Below are positions 34,610 to 43,896 of a stretch of 62,372 bases of DNA, in pieces; position 1 is the stretch's first letter, and the number at the start of each line of letters is the position of its first letter. A model generated the notes under the pieces. The model was given only the letters and a program-made list of their open reading frames with translations. It made no database searches and was not told the DNA's origin. The position numbers and the translations under genes are program-made. Source of the stretch: CAYZBF01 sp964476585 (GTDB taxonomy: Bacteria > Hydrothermota > UBA3072); the NCBI GenBank assembly GCA_964476585.1, contig CAYZBF010000008.1, forward strand, positions 1-62,372, written 5' to 3'.

Positions 34610-36259
34610 ATGTTACTATTAATTATTTCTTGGTACATACCCTCTTTTGACTCAGACATATCTCTTTCTGAAGACGGATCACTCCGCATAGAAGAGAACA
34701 TATCCGTAAATTTTGACGATGGTTACTATCATGGGATCTACAGGGATATTCCGCTCGAATTAAAGGGTAGGGTTGGGAATTATGCACTGGGATTCAAAGT
34801 TAAAAAAGTTCTTATTGATAGCAGGAAAGCTAAGTTTAAGAAAAGCACCGAAAGACCTGGAGGGTGGACACATTTAAGGCTAAGGATAGGAGACCCTGAT
34901 GTTACCATCACAGGTAAGCACACCTATACAATAGTATATTCAGTCCTTCTCGGAGCAAGGTTCTCCCCCGAGCACGATGAGCTTTACTGGAATATCACAG
35001 GAAATCAATGGGAGTCTAAGATTGATTCGACTGAATTTAATGTAATCTTGCCTTCTCCTATCCAGTTATCGGAGGATGATATTAGGATATTTAAGGGACG
35101 GTATGGTTCAGGGGATACCCTTAGTAACTTTTTTATCGGAGATAATGTGGTTTCCAGCGGTTACGGGACCCTTTACCCCGGAGAAGGCTTGACAATCAGC
35201 ATCAGATTTCCTAAAGGTTATCTCCAGGCACCGTCCATGAGCAGAGTAGGTCTACTCTGGTTACGGAATAACTTTTACTTCTTTATTCCATTGTTAGCTT
35301 TTATTCTTTTATTCATACACTGGTTCAGAAACGGGAGGGATATCTCTCCAGGTCCTATAAAGGTAGAATATGAACCTCCAGAGGGCTTAACTGCTGCAGA
35401 GGTAGGAACGATTCTTGATCAGAAGGTAGATACAGTCGATATTATATCTATACTTTTTGACCTTGCAAGGCTTGGTTACCTTACCATTGAAGAGGAAGAA
35501 TCCAAAAAAATGCTCTTTTTCAAAAACAAGGATTATAGAATTAAGATAAATAAAGAGCCTGAACAGGAACTAACTTATCATCTTAGAAAATTCCTTTGGG
35601 GTCTCATTAAGAAAGGTGGTAGAGATTTTCTTATCTCCGAACTAAAGGGCGAATTCTACGGTTATTACCAGAAAGTGAAGAAATCCATTTACAAATCAAC
35701 GATGGAGAAAAAGGCATTCTACGGTAATCCTGAAACTATAAGGGCCCTTTACTTAGGCATAGGAATACTTATTCTTTTCCCTGGATTCTTCTTTATGACA
35801 ATATTCCCGAAGGGAGGAATTTCCATAATGCTCACAGGAATAATCTTCACCATTTTTTCAAGGGGGATGCCAAAGTGGACACCTGTTGGGAGAAGAATTC
35901 TCCAGAGTATACTCGGATTCAGGGAATTTCTGATGAGGGTTGAGAAAGACAGGCTGAAGAGGATGCTCGATGAGCAACCAACAGTCTTTTTTGATTATCT
36001 TTCCTATGCAGTTGCACTTGGTGTTGTGGACGAATGGGCTGAGAGGTTCAGTGGGCTTGAGGTTACCACTCCCGGGTGGTATGTTGCTCCGGGGATGGGT
36101 AATGTTGTAGCTGCAAATATAGTTGCGAACTCAATTGGTAACAGTATTGGGGCTTTTTCCTCCACTATGTCTCCTCCACGGGGAAGCTCCAGTGGGTTCT
36201 CGGGTGGAGGGGGATTTTCTGGTGGAGGAGGTGGTGGCGGAGGTGGTGGAGCCTGGTAA
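34610..36259 (+). CDS. DUF2207 family membrane protein
   Basis: 549 residues: a short signal (MLLLIISWYIPSFDS), an extracytoplasmic DUF2207 domain (DISLSEDGSLRIEENISVNF, GIYRDIPLEL), a membrane helix near residue 225, a cytoplasmic part (GLTAAEVGTILDQKVDTVDI), two more helices near 380-410, and a glycine-rich C terminus (FSGGGGFSGGGGGGGGGGAW). This is the standard plan of the family. It begins two bases after lemA and probably forms a complex with LemA. Biochemical role unknown. Confidence 0.92.
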   Translation: MLLLIISWYIPSFDSDISLSEDGSLRIEENISVNFDDGYYHGIYRDIPLELKGRVGNYALGFKVKKVLIDSRKAKFKKSTERPGGWTHLRLRIGDPDVTITGKHTYTIVYSVLLGARFSPEHDELYWNITGNQWESKIDSTEFNVILPSPIQLSEDDIRIFKGRYGSGDTLSNFFIGDNVVSSGYGTLYPGEGLTISIRFPKGYLQAPSMSRVGLLWLRNNFYFFIPLLAFILLFIHWFRNGRDISPGPIKVEYEPPEGLTAAEVGTILDQKVDTVDIISILFDLARLGYLTIEEEESKKMLFFKNKDYRIKINKEPEQELTYHLRKFLWGLIKKGGRDFLISELKGEFYGYYQKVKKSIYKSTMEKKAFYGNPETIRALYLGIGILILFPGFFFMTIFPKGGISIMLTGIIFTIFSRGMPKWTPVGRRILQSILGFREFLMRVEKDRLKRMLDEQPTVFFDYLSYAVALGVVDEWAERFSGLEVTTPGWYVAPGMGNVVAANIVANSIGNSIGAFSSTMSPPRGSSSGFSGGGGFSGGGGGGGGGGAW

Positions 36260-36283
36260 GATAACTTAAGTTATTCATTAACC

Positions 36284-36312
36284 TTGACTTTTTGTAAATA
36301 GGATTTTACTTT
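36284..36312 (+). promoter_or_regulatory. Predicted promoter of the V/A-ATPase operon
   Basis: TTGACT (36284-36289), a 17-base spacer and TACTTT (36307-36312), then 7 bases to the ATG at 36320. The -35 starts 36 bases before the ATG, the same as for asnS and DUF512. No SD. Confidence 0.55.
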
Positions 36313-36319
36313 ATCCTTT

Positions 36320-36457
36320 ATGGATAGAACGTCACTGATTTTATTGTGGTTCTTTATATTCATAAGAGCAGTTATCTTTTTCGGGATAGTGTATTTTATT
36401 GTAGTTGAATACAGGAAATACAGAAGGAAGCGAGAGGAAAATGAAAGACGGGATTGA
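36320..36457 (+). CDS. 45-residue single-pass membrane protein heading the V/A-ATPase operon
   Basis: Short enough to be missed by gene callers. It begins MDRTSLILLWFFIFIRAVIF, continues through a hydrophobic helix to about residue 29, and ends in a highly charged tail (EYRKYRRKREENERRD). The topology is N-out/C-in by the positive-inside rule. Its stop lies 17 bases inside the peripheral-stalk gene (36441), so the two are translationally linked. The predicted leaderless promoter places its ATG at the transcript's first base. By position it may assist ATPase assembly, as small membrane proteins such as AtpI/AtpZ do in F-type operons; no homologue is recognised. Confidence 0.6.
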   Translation: MDRTSLILLWFFIFIRAVIFFGIVYFIVVEYRKYRRKREENERRD

Positions 36458-36752
36458 AGAAGTCCTTCTGATAGAAAGTAAGGCAAAGAAGATTATAAGA
36501 GAAGCAGAAAGGGAAGCAGAGAAAATAAGAAGGGAAGCAGAAAAGACGAGTAAGAGTATTATAGCAGATGAAAAGATGAAGGCAAAGTCTATAATTGAAG
36601 GATATAAATCAAAGGTCAAAAGTGCCCGAAGAATTGATGAAATTGATATAGAAAAGGAAGCAGCCACTCTTGAGAATGAGCTTTTGAGTCGTTACGAAAA
36701 GGTAAAGAGAGAAATGATAGACAAATTTATTGATTTTCTATTGAATCTATAA
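36441..36752 (+). CDS. V/A-type ATP synthase peripheral-stalk subunit G/H
   Basis: About 103 residues, almost wholly helical and charged. It contains KIIREAEREAEKIRREAEK and other A/E/K/R-rich heptads typical of the G/H stalk subunit that pairs with subunit E. The ATG at 36441 follows GAGAGGAAA; the in-frame TTG at 36405 would lie within the membrane-protein gene and is less likely. It precedes subunit C directly. Confidence 0.8.
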   Translation: MKDGIEEVLLIESKAKKIIREAEREAEKIRREAEKTSKSIIADEKMKAKSIIEGYKSKVKSARRIDEIDIEKEAATLENELLSRYEKVKREMIDKFIDFLLNL

Positions 36753-37619
36753 ATGTACTATTCTATATATCCTAAACTCAGAGCTATATACTCATTTCTT
36801 CCCACCATTAAAGAGGAGGAATCTCTTATAAAAGCGAGGGGTCTCTCGGGATTCAACAAAAGGATAAGGGAGCTCAAAATCCTTAAGCGGTTTCCCCTAA
36901 AGGATAACAATATAGAGAGACATTTCACTTTAATACCCTTTGAACTTGGTATCGTGGTTTATAATCGTCTCTCTGGTTCGCCCAAGAGATTTTTTAAAAA
37001 CTACATGAGAATCTATGAACTAAAGGACATAAAAAGGGTCCTGCACGGCACTAGAGGTCGCTACTTTCTTTACCTTGAGAAAGAAAAACTTGTCCTTGCT
37101 GAAATTGGCGAATCTCTACAAGGTGGATTCTGGGATGAGGTCTGGGATAAGGGATATTCCCGATACAGAGACACAGAAAAAATATCTGATATAGAGATAA
37201 AGCTCGATCATCATTATTATCGTATGTTACTTAAAACCGCTGATGAACTGCCATTATCGGATAGACTTGAGACAAAAGAACTTATCCTGAACTGGATCAA
37301 TTTACAGAATAAGGTCTGGCTCTATCGTTTAAAGCAATATTACAATATGGAAGCCTTCGAAATAAGACGATTCCTTATTCCAGAAGGCGATGTTTATCAA
37401 GAGATAGAAGATACTGAAGGAATAACTAAGATTTCTATGAAGATGGAATTCTATAAAACATGTTATAAAGATTTCAAGATGAAGATGTTCTCTATGAAGT
37501 CTATCCTTGCATTCTTCGTTTTATTAAATCTTAATATTGAGGGGATACTATCTATCTATAATGCAAAATTGCTGGATATAGAAGAAGAAAGGATTAAAAC
37601 GCTAATAGGTATCTTGTGA
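36753..37619 (+). CDS. atpC: V/A-type ATP synthase subunit C
   Basis: 288 residues corresponding to the central-axis connector that links the rotor to the c-ring. It is helical and weakly conserved, with LRAIYSFLPTIKEEESLIKA near the N terminus and repeated LxxRxExxELILNWIN-type helices. The assignment rests on size, helical content and position between the stalk subunit and subunit I. The ATG immediately follows the upstream stop. Confidence 0.75.
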   Translation: MYYSIYPKLRAIYSFLPTIKEEESLIKARGLSGFNKRIRELKILKRFPLKDNNIERHFTLIPFELGIVVYNRLSGSPKRFFKNYMRIYELKDIKRVLHGTRGRYFLYLEKEKLVLAEIGESLQGGFWDEVWDKGYSRYRDTEKISDIEIKLDHHYYRMLLKTADELPLSDRLETKELILNWINLQNKVWLYRLKQYYNMEAFEIRRFLIPEGDVYQEIEDTEGITKISMKMEFYKTCYKDFKMKMFSMKSILAFFVLLNLNIEGILSIYNAKLLDIEEERIKTLIGIL

Positions 37620-37620
37620 T

Positions 37621-39516
37621 ATGTGGGTTCCTGAATTAATGACTCGGTTTTTGCTTGCGACAACTAAGGATGACCTTACAGAGGTCCTCGAATTCTTTGG
37701 CAAAGAGGGGAAGTTTCATATTGTCAATCTCTCTAATGAAAAGTTAGAGGAGCCCGGGTATGGAGAAACCTATCAGAGTTTAAAGGAACAGAGAGAAATA
37801 ATGGAAGGTATTGTGGGATACTTTGATATAAAGACTAAAAAAGAACTTCCAGTCCATGCTGTAGACGCAACAGCAGTGGAAAAAGAAGCTGGAGAATTTA
37901 TTTTTAAATTCCAAGATGAGTTAGGCAAGAAACAGGAAAGGTTGAAGGGATTTAGGGAGAAGGAGATAGAACTCAACATTATTTCTGAACTCCTCACACT
38001 TCTTCCGGAATCCCTGACCCCTATAGAGGATTTGAGGGAAGGTAAATTCTTTAAAATGAAAGGAGGAATGATTCCTGAAGCTGAGCAGGAGACATTGGAC
38101 AAAGCAATAGAGGGAATAGACATCTTTGCATTTACGAGGCCAGTAGAGCTAGGTAGAATTCCAATAATCCTTTTCTATCATAGAGAGGATGAAGAAATGG
38201 TTTTGAAGATCCTGAGGCAGGCTCGATTTACTGAGGTAGAAGGTTTTAATAAACTAAAAGGTCCTATCTTAGAATTGAAGGATTCTATTGAAATAGGTTT
38301 CTGGGAAATAAGGGAAGAAAGGGCACATATCCAAGCTTCCATTCAGGAAATGGGGGAAGATGTAGAAGGGAGAATATTGGAGTTAAAGATGGATATAGAG
38401 ATTTCGCTTATGGAATTGGAGTGGGTAAACAGGATGGCAAGAACAGAGAATGTATTTTTCATTGACGCATATCTTCCATTTAGGGTTGTTCCAAAGGTTA
38501 AGGAAAAGTGTGGAGGACTTAGTCTATATGTACTGAGCGAAGAGATGGTAGCAAGAAACTCTGAAGATGCTCTGAATACTCCCACGAAACTTAATAATTT
38601 TCCATTATTCCGACCATTTGAATTCCTTGTTAAAACCTATGGTGCTCCAGCCTATCGAGGAATTGACCCAACAATTCCTACAGCTTTTACATTTCTTCTT
38701 ATGTATGGTATTATGTTTGGAGATATGGGGCATGGGTTGATTCTTGTGTTAGCTGGTATAGGATTATATTTCCTTAAGTACTTAAGGAAATATGCGATTT
38801 TCCCGATTGCAATGGGTGTTTCTTCCATTATTTTTGGAACCCTCTTTGGAGAATTTTTTGGAACCCATCCATTCAATCCAATCTGGTTTTCCCCATTTGA
38901 AAACCCTGAGAAGGCAATGCTTTTTGCGGTCTATCTTGGAATTGGAATAGTAACCATTGGATTTATTCTGCGTCTTGTTGAGGAAAGCTTGAGAGGGAAT
39001 AAGGAAGAACTGCTCCTTTCGGGTGAAGGTTTGCCTGGCTTCATATTCTATCTCTCGATAATCTTCTTAGCATTTTCAGTGGTAAAAAATTGTTCAGGGA
39101 AAGTAATCATCAGCGAAGCTTTAATCACAGCGGTCTCAGTTTTTGTTGTTGCTTTTGGGAAGCCCTTGAAGGAAGCAATGACTGAAGGTCTAAATACCAA
39201 TCATCTCCTTGTATCTCTGGGTGAGATGATTCATCTAACCCTTGCTGTGATTTCCAATACCCTTTCCTTTATTCGAGTTGCTGCGTTTAATATAGCTCAT
39301 GTCATTCTCACTATCTCAATAATTACAATTGCAGAGATGATTGGCAAGATGGTAGGTGCTGGGGGGTATTCAACACTCATTTTTGGTAATTTGTTTATAA
39401 TAGTTCTCGAAGGACTGATAGTCTTCATCCAGGCACTCAGATTAGAATACTATGAGTTCTATTCGCGTTTCTTTCTGAAGGGTAAATCACTGTATGAACC
39501 AATGAAGATATCATAG
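37621..39516 (+). CDS. atpI: V/A-type ATP synthase subunit I (a-subunit)
   Basis: 631 residues. A soluble N-terminal half (~1-340) with coiled-coil arms forms the stator contact. The C-terminal half has about seven to eight membrane helices, starting near TIPTAFTFLLMYGIMFGDMGHG (residues ~355-376) and GTLFGEFFGTHPF. The helix with LSFIRVAAFNIAHVIL carries the essential arginine facing the c-ring. The DMGHG motif is characteristic of the family. Confidence 0.95.
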   Translation: MWVPELMTRFLLATTKDDLTEVLEFFGKEGKFHIVNLSNEKLEEPGYGETYQSLKEQREIMEGIVGYFDIKTKKELPVHAVDATAVEKEAGEFIFKFQDELGKKQERLKGFREKEIELNIISELLTLLPESLTPIEDLREGKFFKMKGGMIPEAEQETLDKAIEGIDIFAFTRPVELGRIPIILFYHREDEEMVLKILRQARFTEVEGFNKLKGPILELKDSIEIGFWEIREERAHIQASIQEMGEDVEGRILELKMDIEISLMELEWVNRMARTENVFFIDAYLPFRVVPKVKEKCGGLSLYVLSEEMVARNSEDALNTPTKLNNFPLFRPFEFLVKTYGAPAYRGIDPTIPTAFTFLLMYGIMFGDMGHGLILVLAGIGLYFLKYLRKYAIFPIAMGVSSIIFGTLFGEFFGTHPFNPIWFSPFENPEKAMLFAVYLGIGIVTIGFILRLVEESLRGNKEELLLSGEGLPGFIFYLSIIFLAFSVVKNCSGKVIISEALITAVSVFVVAFGKPLKEAMTEGLNTNHLLVSLGEMIHLTLAVISNTLSFIRVAAFNIAHVILTISIITIAEMIGKMVGAGGYSTLIFGNLFIIVLEGLIVFIQALRLEYYEFYSRFFLKGKSLYEPMKIS

Positions 39517-39525
39517 GAGGTAATT

Positions 39526-39897
39526 ATGAATAGTTTTAAGTCCATAATAAAACATTTAAAAACACTTAATACAGGATTCATCGTTGCTGCATCTTTGCTT
39601 GTGCTGATAGGAATACTTGTTCTTGTTATCCCGCTAACCCTATTTGGTGCAGAGGAAGCTGCAACAGAGGCTGTGCGTGGACAATCGGCAGGATTTGCAT
39701 TCCTTGCGGCAGGACTCTCTATCTCTGTGTCTGTGATAGGAGCAGGTATTGCGCTCTCAAGGATTGGAGCGGCTGCAATGGCTGCCCTTGCCGAAAAACC
39801 CGAGATTATGGGTTCTGCCATTGTATTTGCTGGACTTGCTGAAGGACTTTCAATCTGGGGTCTGATTGTGGCGGTGCTTATATTAGGAAAGATATGA
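39526..39897 (+). CDS. atpK: V/A-type ATP synthase subunit K (c-ring proteolipid)
   Basis: 123 residues with an N-terminal hydrophobic segment followed by a helical hairpin (SVSVIGAGIALSRIGAAAMA, then FAGLAEGLSIWGLIVAVLI). The ion-binding glutamate lies in GLAEGLSIWG. The motif looks like the proton type rather than the LPxTQ form seen in many sodium-pumping rings, but coupling-ion choice cannot be settled by eye. GGAGG precedes the ATG. Confidence 0.93.
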   Translation: MNSFKSIIKHLKTLNTGFIVAASLLVLIGILVLVIPLTLFGAEEAATEAVRGQSAGFAFLAAGLSISVSVIGAGIALSRIGAAAMAALAEKPEIMGSAIVFAGLAEGLSIWGLIVAVLILGKI

Positions 39898-40196
39898 GGA
39901 TTAAATTCATAGGGGAGGAATTCACCTGTCTAGGATTTGACCTCGCTGGTGTGTTGGGAGTGGTGGCAGAGGATAAGGAATCACTTGAGGAAGAATTCGA
40001 AAGCGCCCTCAATGATGAGGATTTAGGACTTTTATTTATAACTGAGAGCGAGGCAGATCTGATAAGAGAGAAAGTAGAAAAACAGAAAACTGAGGGAGAG
40101 ATGCCTCTTGTTGTGGAAATTCCTTCCAGGGCTGGCTGGAAGGAAAGAGGAAGGGCATTGCAGTTAATCAAACGAGTATTATCTATAAAGGTATGA
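39894..40196 (+). CDS. atpF: V/A-type ATP synthase subunit F
   Basis: 100 residues. The small Rossmann-like rotor subunit: IGEEFTCLGFDLAGVLGVV, then EDLGLLFITESEADLIRE and PLVVEIPSRAG. It overlaps subunit K by four bases and subunit E by four bases. Confidence 0.9.
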   Translation: MRIKFIGEEFTCLGFDLAGVLGVVAEDKESLEEEFESALNDEDLGLLFITESEADLIREKVEKQKTEGEMPLVVEIPSRAGWKERGRALQLIKRVLSIKV

Positions 40197-40765
40197 AGAA
40201 AGGCATAAAGGAATTAGAGAAAAAGATACTTGATAGGGCTTACGAAGAAGCAGAGCAGTTAGTTTCCAAAACAAAGAAGGCGAGGGAACGTATAATTAGG
40301 ATGGCAAGAGAAGAGGCAAAAGAAATAGAGGGAGAGGCTAAAAGGAAGGGTGAGAAAAACTTCGAAATAGAGAAGAAGAGAATAAAGTCAGAAAAGGCGA
40401 TAGATGAAAGAAAGGGAATCCTAATTATGCACCAGAAGATATTTGAACGTCTAACTCTGGACTTGGAAGAGCAGTTATTTGAAATGCTTAAAAACAATGA
40501 ATTTAATGATTGGATCAAAGCAAAATGCGAAGAAATCATCCGTATTGAAAAAGATAAAATGCTCTTTGTTGCAAGAGAAGAAGATATGGATATATATAAA
40601 GAAATAGTGGACGGAATAGAAAATATAAGTTTAATAATTGAACCCATTGGACCAGGTTTCCTATTGAGAGGAGAAAAAAATGAGTATGATTTCCGATTTC
40701 GTCTCCTTTCTCAAAATCTCATTCATGAACATAGAAAAATGGTTATGTCAATATTAGGCGAATGA
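40193..40765 (+). CDS. atpE: V/A-type ATP synthase subunit E
   Basis: 190 residues. A long charged N-terminal helix (residues ~1-75, with ERIIRMAREEAKEIEGEAKR) and a C-terminal globular part ending IGPGFLLRGEKNEYDFRF. Partner of the G/H subunit in the peripheral stalk. The start overlaps subunit F, and the stop lies one base before subunit A. Confidence 0.9.
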   Translation: MKKGIKELEKKILDRAYEEAEQLVSKTKKARERIIRMAREEAKEIEGEAKRKGEKNFEIEKKRIKSEKAIDERKGILIMHQKIFERLTLDLEEQLFEMLKNNEFNDWIKAKCEEIIRIEKDKMLFVAREEDMDIYKEIVDGIENISLIIEPIGPGFLLRGEKNEYDFRFRLLSQNLIHEHRKMVMSILGE

Positions 40766-40766
40766 A

Positions 40767-42527
40767 ATGGGTGGAGGAATAATCTTCCGCATCTCAGGTC
40801 CAGTTGTAGTATCAAAGGAGACCTCTGGTATTATGATGAATGAAGAGGTGAGGATTGGAGACGAGGGACTTATAGGCGAAGTTATTGAGATAAAGGGAGA
40901 TGAGGCTGTAATCCAGGTGTATGAGGAAACAACGGGAATATGTCCGGGGATTAAGGTTTATGGGACCGGTAGTCCCCTATCTGTCGAATTAGGCCCTGGT
41001 CTTATCAGTCAAACTTTTGATGGTATCCAGCGTCCCCTGACTACTATAAAAAAAGAACATGGAATATTTATCAAGAGGGGTATGAAAGCTCCTCCGTTAC
41101 CAAGGGATAAGGAATGGAATGTAGATATCCACCTAAAGGAAGGTGATGAGGTCAGTCCTAATACAATTATTGGTGTAGCTGAAGAGACAAGTCTCGTGAA
41201 TCACCGAATCTTAATACCGCCAGGAATATCAGGAAAGGTGGCCGAAATAATCAAATCTTCTTCCTATAAGGTGGATGATCCAATATGTATAGTGGAGGGG
41301 GAAGATGGGGTAATGAAAGAGTTAACCCTATTCCATAGATGGCCAGTCCGGCAGAAAAGGCCCTTTAGGAAGAGACTTCCGCCGAGAGAGATACTCTTCA
41401 CTGGACAAAGGGTGATTGACTCTATTTTCCCAATTGCAAAAGGAGGTGTTGCAGCGATTCCTGGAGGGTTTGGGACAGGGAAGACTGTAACCCAGCATTC
41501 TCTTGCTAAGTGGGTTGATGCGGATATCATTATATTTATTGGTTGTGGGGAGAGGGGAAATGAAATGGCGCAGGTCTTAGAGGAGTTCCCAAAGCTTAAA
41601 GATCCGAGAACGAACAAGGCTCTTATGGAAAGAACAATCCTTATTGCAAATACATCCAACATGCCTGTTACGGCAAGGGAATCCAGCATTTATACAGGTA
41701 TTACCATGGCAGAATATTTCCGTGATATGGGTTATGATGTAGCACTTATGGCAGATTCCACATCAAGATGGGCAGAGGCCTTAAGGGAGATCTCCGGTAG
41801 AATGGAGGAAATGCCAGCAGAAAGGGGTTATCCAGCTTATCTTGGGTCCCGCTTGGCAGAATTCTACGAACGAGGTGGTAGGATGGAAGTTGCAGAAGAT
41901 AGGGTTGGTTCCATTTCAATAAATGGTGCAGTCTCACCTCCTGGAGGTGATTTCTCAGAACCGGTTACGAGTAACACCAAACGATTCGTTCGCACATTCT
42001 GGGTCCTTGATAGAGACCTTGCGTATGGAAGACACTATCCCGCAATATCCTGGATAGATTCATATTCAGAATATTTCGATGATGTCAGCACTTGGTGGGA
42101 GGAGCAGGGTGTCCCAATTAGAGATCTTAGGGGTAAAGTGATGGAAATACTCCAGCAGGAAACCAAACTTCGCCAGATAGTCCATCTTGTTGGTGAAGGA
42201 GCCCTGCCAGAAAGGGAGAGATTGACCCTTAAGGTATCTGAGCTTATCAGAGAGGGATTCCTACAGCAAAATGCCCTATCTGATGTAGATGCATATTGCA
42301 GTCCTAAAAAGCAATATAGAATGCTAAAGATAATTTTGGATTTTGGGGATGGCGCAGAAGATCTGCTAAAGAGGGGAGTTCCTCTCTTTAAAATCATAGA
42401 ACTCCCTGAGTTTTCAGATATTAAAAGAATGAGAATGGAAATCCGGAATGAAGAGATAGAGAAGTTCGACGAATTGGAAGATAGAGTGAGAATTGAGTTT
42501 GAAAGACTTAAGAGTGAATATGGATAG
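40767..42527 (+). CDS. atpA: V/A-type ATP synthase catalytic subunit A
   Basis: 586 residues. The catalytic nucleotide-binding subunit: N-terminal barrel GGIIFRISGPVV, the A-subunit insert, the P-loop GGFGTGKTVTQHSLAKW (near residue 233), ERGNEMAQVLEEFP, and the Walker B region DVALMADSTSRWAEALREIS. The full P-loop distinguishes it from subunit B. The last eight bases overlap subunit B. Confidence 0.98.
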   Translation: MGGGIIFRISGPVVVSKETSGIMMNEEVRIGDEGLIGEVIEIKGDEAVIQVYEETTGICPGIKVYGTGSPLSVELGPGLISQTFDGIQRPLTTIKKEHGIFIKRGMKAPPLPRDKEWNVDIHLKEGDEVSPNTIIGVAEETSLVNHRILIPPGISGKVAEIIKSSSYKVDDPICIVEGEDGVMKELTLFHRWPVRQKRPFRKRLPPREILFTGQRVIDSIFPIAKGGVAAIPGGFGTGKTVTQHSLAKWVDADIIIFIGCGERGNEMAQVLEEFPKLKDPRTNKALMERTILIANTSNMPVTARESSIYTGITMAEYFRDMGYDVALMADSTSRWAEALREISGRMEEMPAERGYPAYLGSRLAEFYERGGRMEVAEDRVGSISINGAVSPPGGDFSEPVTSNTKRFVRTFWVLDRDLAYGRHYPAISWIDSYSEYFDDVSTWWEEQGVPIRDLRGKVMEILQQETKLRQIVHLVGEGALPERERLTLKVSELIREGFLQQNALSDVDAYCSPKKQYRMLKIILDFGDGAEDLLKRGVPLFKIIELPEFSDIKRMRMEIRNEEIEKFDELEDRVRIEFERLKSEYG

Positions 42528-43896
42528 TGTATACGAGAAGAAACATATAGGTGCGCGTGAGATAATAGGTCCCCTTCTTATTGTGGATGATGTAGAAGGT
42601 GTAGGTTTCGGAGAATTGATTGAAATAGAACAGAGGGGAATGAAAAGGCTTGGGAGAGTCCTAGAGGTAGCTGGGGACCGTGCCGTATGTCAGATTTTCG
42701 CCGGAACATCCGGGATAGACAGGGAGCAAGTGCGGGTTCGCTTTACTGGAACTTCTATGAAAATTCCTGTATCAGAAGAGATGGTTGGTAGAACCTTTGA
42801 TGGACTTGGGTTCCCTATAGATGGTGGGGGAGATATAATAGGCGAAGAAGAACGAGATGTTAATGGATATCCTTTGAATCCAGATGCAAGGGAATACCCA
42901 CGGGATAATATTTTATCAGGTATTTCAGCAATTGACGGACTTGCTACACTGATTCGCGGTCAAAAACTACCGATATTTTCCGGCTCCGGATTGCCACATA
43001 ATGAGGTAGCCGCTCAGATTGTCAACCAGGCAAAAATCGCAAGGGAAGAGGATTTCAATATCATATTTGCAGGCTTGGGTATGAAAGCCGATGATGCTTC
43101 CTTCTTCTTGAGAAAATTTGAAGAAGGTGGGACTCTCAGCCATCTTATTACTTTCCTTAACCTTGCTGATAGTCCTTCAGTGGAACGTCTGATAACACCC
43201 AGGTGTGCGCTCACTGTAGCAGAATATCTTGCATTCGATAAGGGAAAGCATGTTCTTGTGATAATGACCGATCTAACTAATTACTGTGAAGCTCTACGTG
43301 AGGTTGCGTCAGCAAGAGGAGAAGTCCCCGCTAGGAAAGGGTACCCTGGATATCTATACAGTGACCTTGCCTCCCTCTATGAGCGCACGGGGCGAGCAGA
43401 AGGGAGGGAGGGCTCTATAACCCAGATTCCCATACTCACAATGCCAAATGATGATATTACACACCCGATACCTGATCTTACAGGATATATCACAGAGGGA
43501 CAAATCGTTCTATCAAGAGAATTGCATCAGAAAAGCATTTATCCTCCTATTGATATTCTCTCCTCACTTTCCCGATTGATGAAGGATGGTATAGGTGAGG
43601 GACAGACAAGAAGAGACCATCCAAACCTTTACAGTCAGTTATATGCATCTTATTCACGGGTAGAGAGGGTTCGGTCGCTTGCCGCTATAATTGGAGAGGA
43701 AGAATTATCCGAAACTGATCGAAGTTATATCAAATTTGGGGATGCCTTTGAAAGAGAGTTCTTAAATCAGGGGAGAGCAGAGATTCGATCGATTGAGGAG
43801 ACTCTGAAATTAGGTTGGAAGATCTTAGGCTTACTTTCAGAGTCAGAACTCACCAGAGTGTCCAGAGAAGAAATAGAGGAATTCTGGGGTAAATAA
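42520..43896 (+). CDS. atpB: V/A-type ATP synthase regulatory subunit B
   Basis: About 458 residues. It starts MDSVYEKKHIGAREIIGPLL, and has NGYPLNPDAREYPRDNILSG, ISAIDGLATLIRGQKLPIFS (a degenerate non-catalytic P-loop region), IMTDLTNYCEALREVASARGE and PGYLYSDLASLYERTGR. ATG 42520 is preferred; an in-frame TTG at 42493 would add nine residues encoded within the end of subunit A. Confidence 0.97.
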   Translation: MDSVYEKKHIGAREIIGPLLIVDDVEGVGFGELIEIEQRGMKRLGRVLEVAGDRAVCQIFAGTSGIDREQVRVRFTGTSMKIPVSEEMVGRTFDGLGFPIDGGGDIIGEEERDVNGYPLNPDAREYPRDNILSGISAIDGLATLIRGQKLPIFSGSGLPHNEVAAQIVNQAKIAREEDFNIIFAGLGMKADDASFFLRKFEEGGTLSHLITFLNLADSPSVERLITPRCALTVAEYLAFDKGKHVLVIMTDLTNYCEALREVASARGEVPARKGYPGYLYSDLASLYERTGRAEGREGSITQIPILTMPNDDITHPIPDLTGYITEGQIVLSRELHQKSIYPPIDILSSLSRLMKDGIGEGQTRRDHPNLYSQLYASYSRVERVRSLAAIIGEEELSETDRSYIKFGDAFEREFLNQGRAEIRSIEETLKLGWKILGLLSESELTRVSREEIEEFWGK

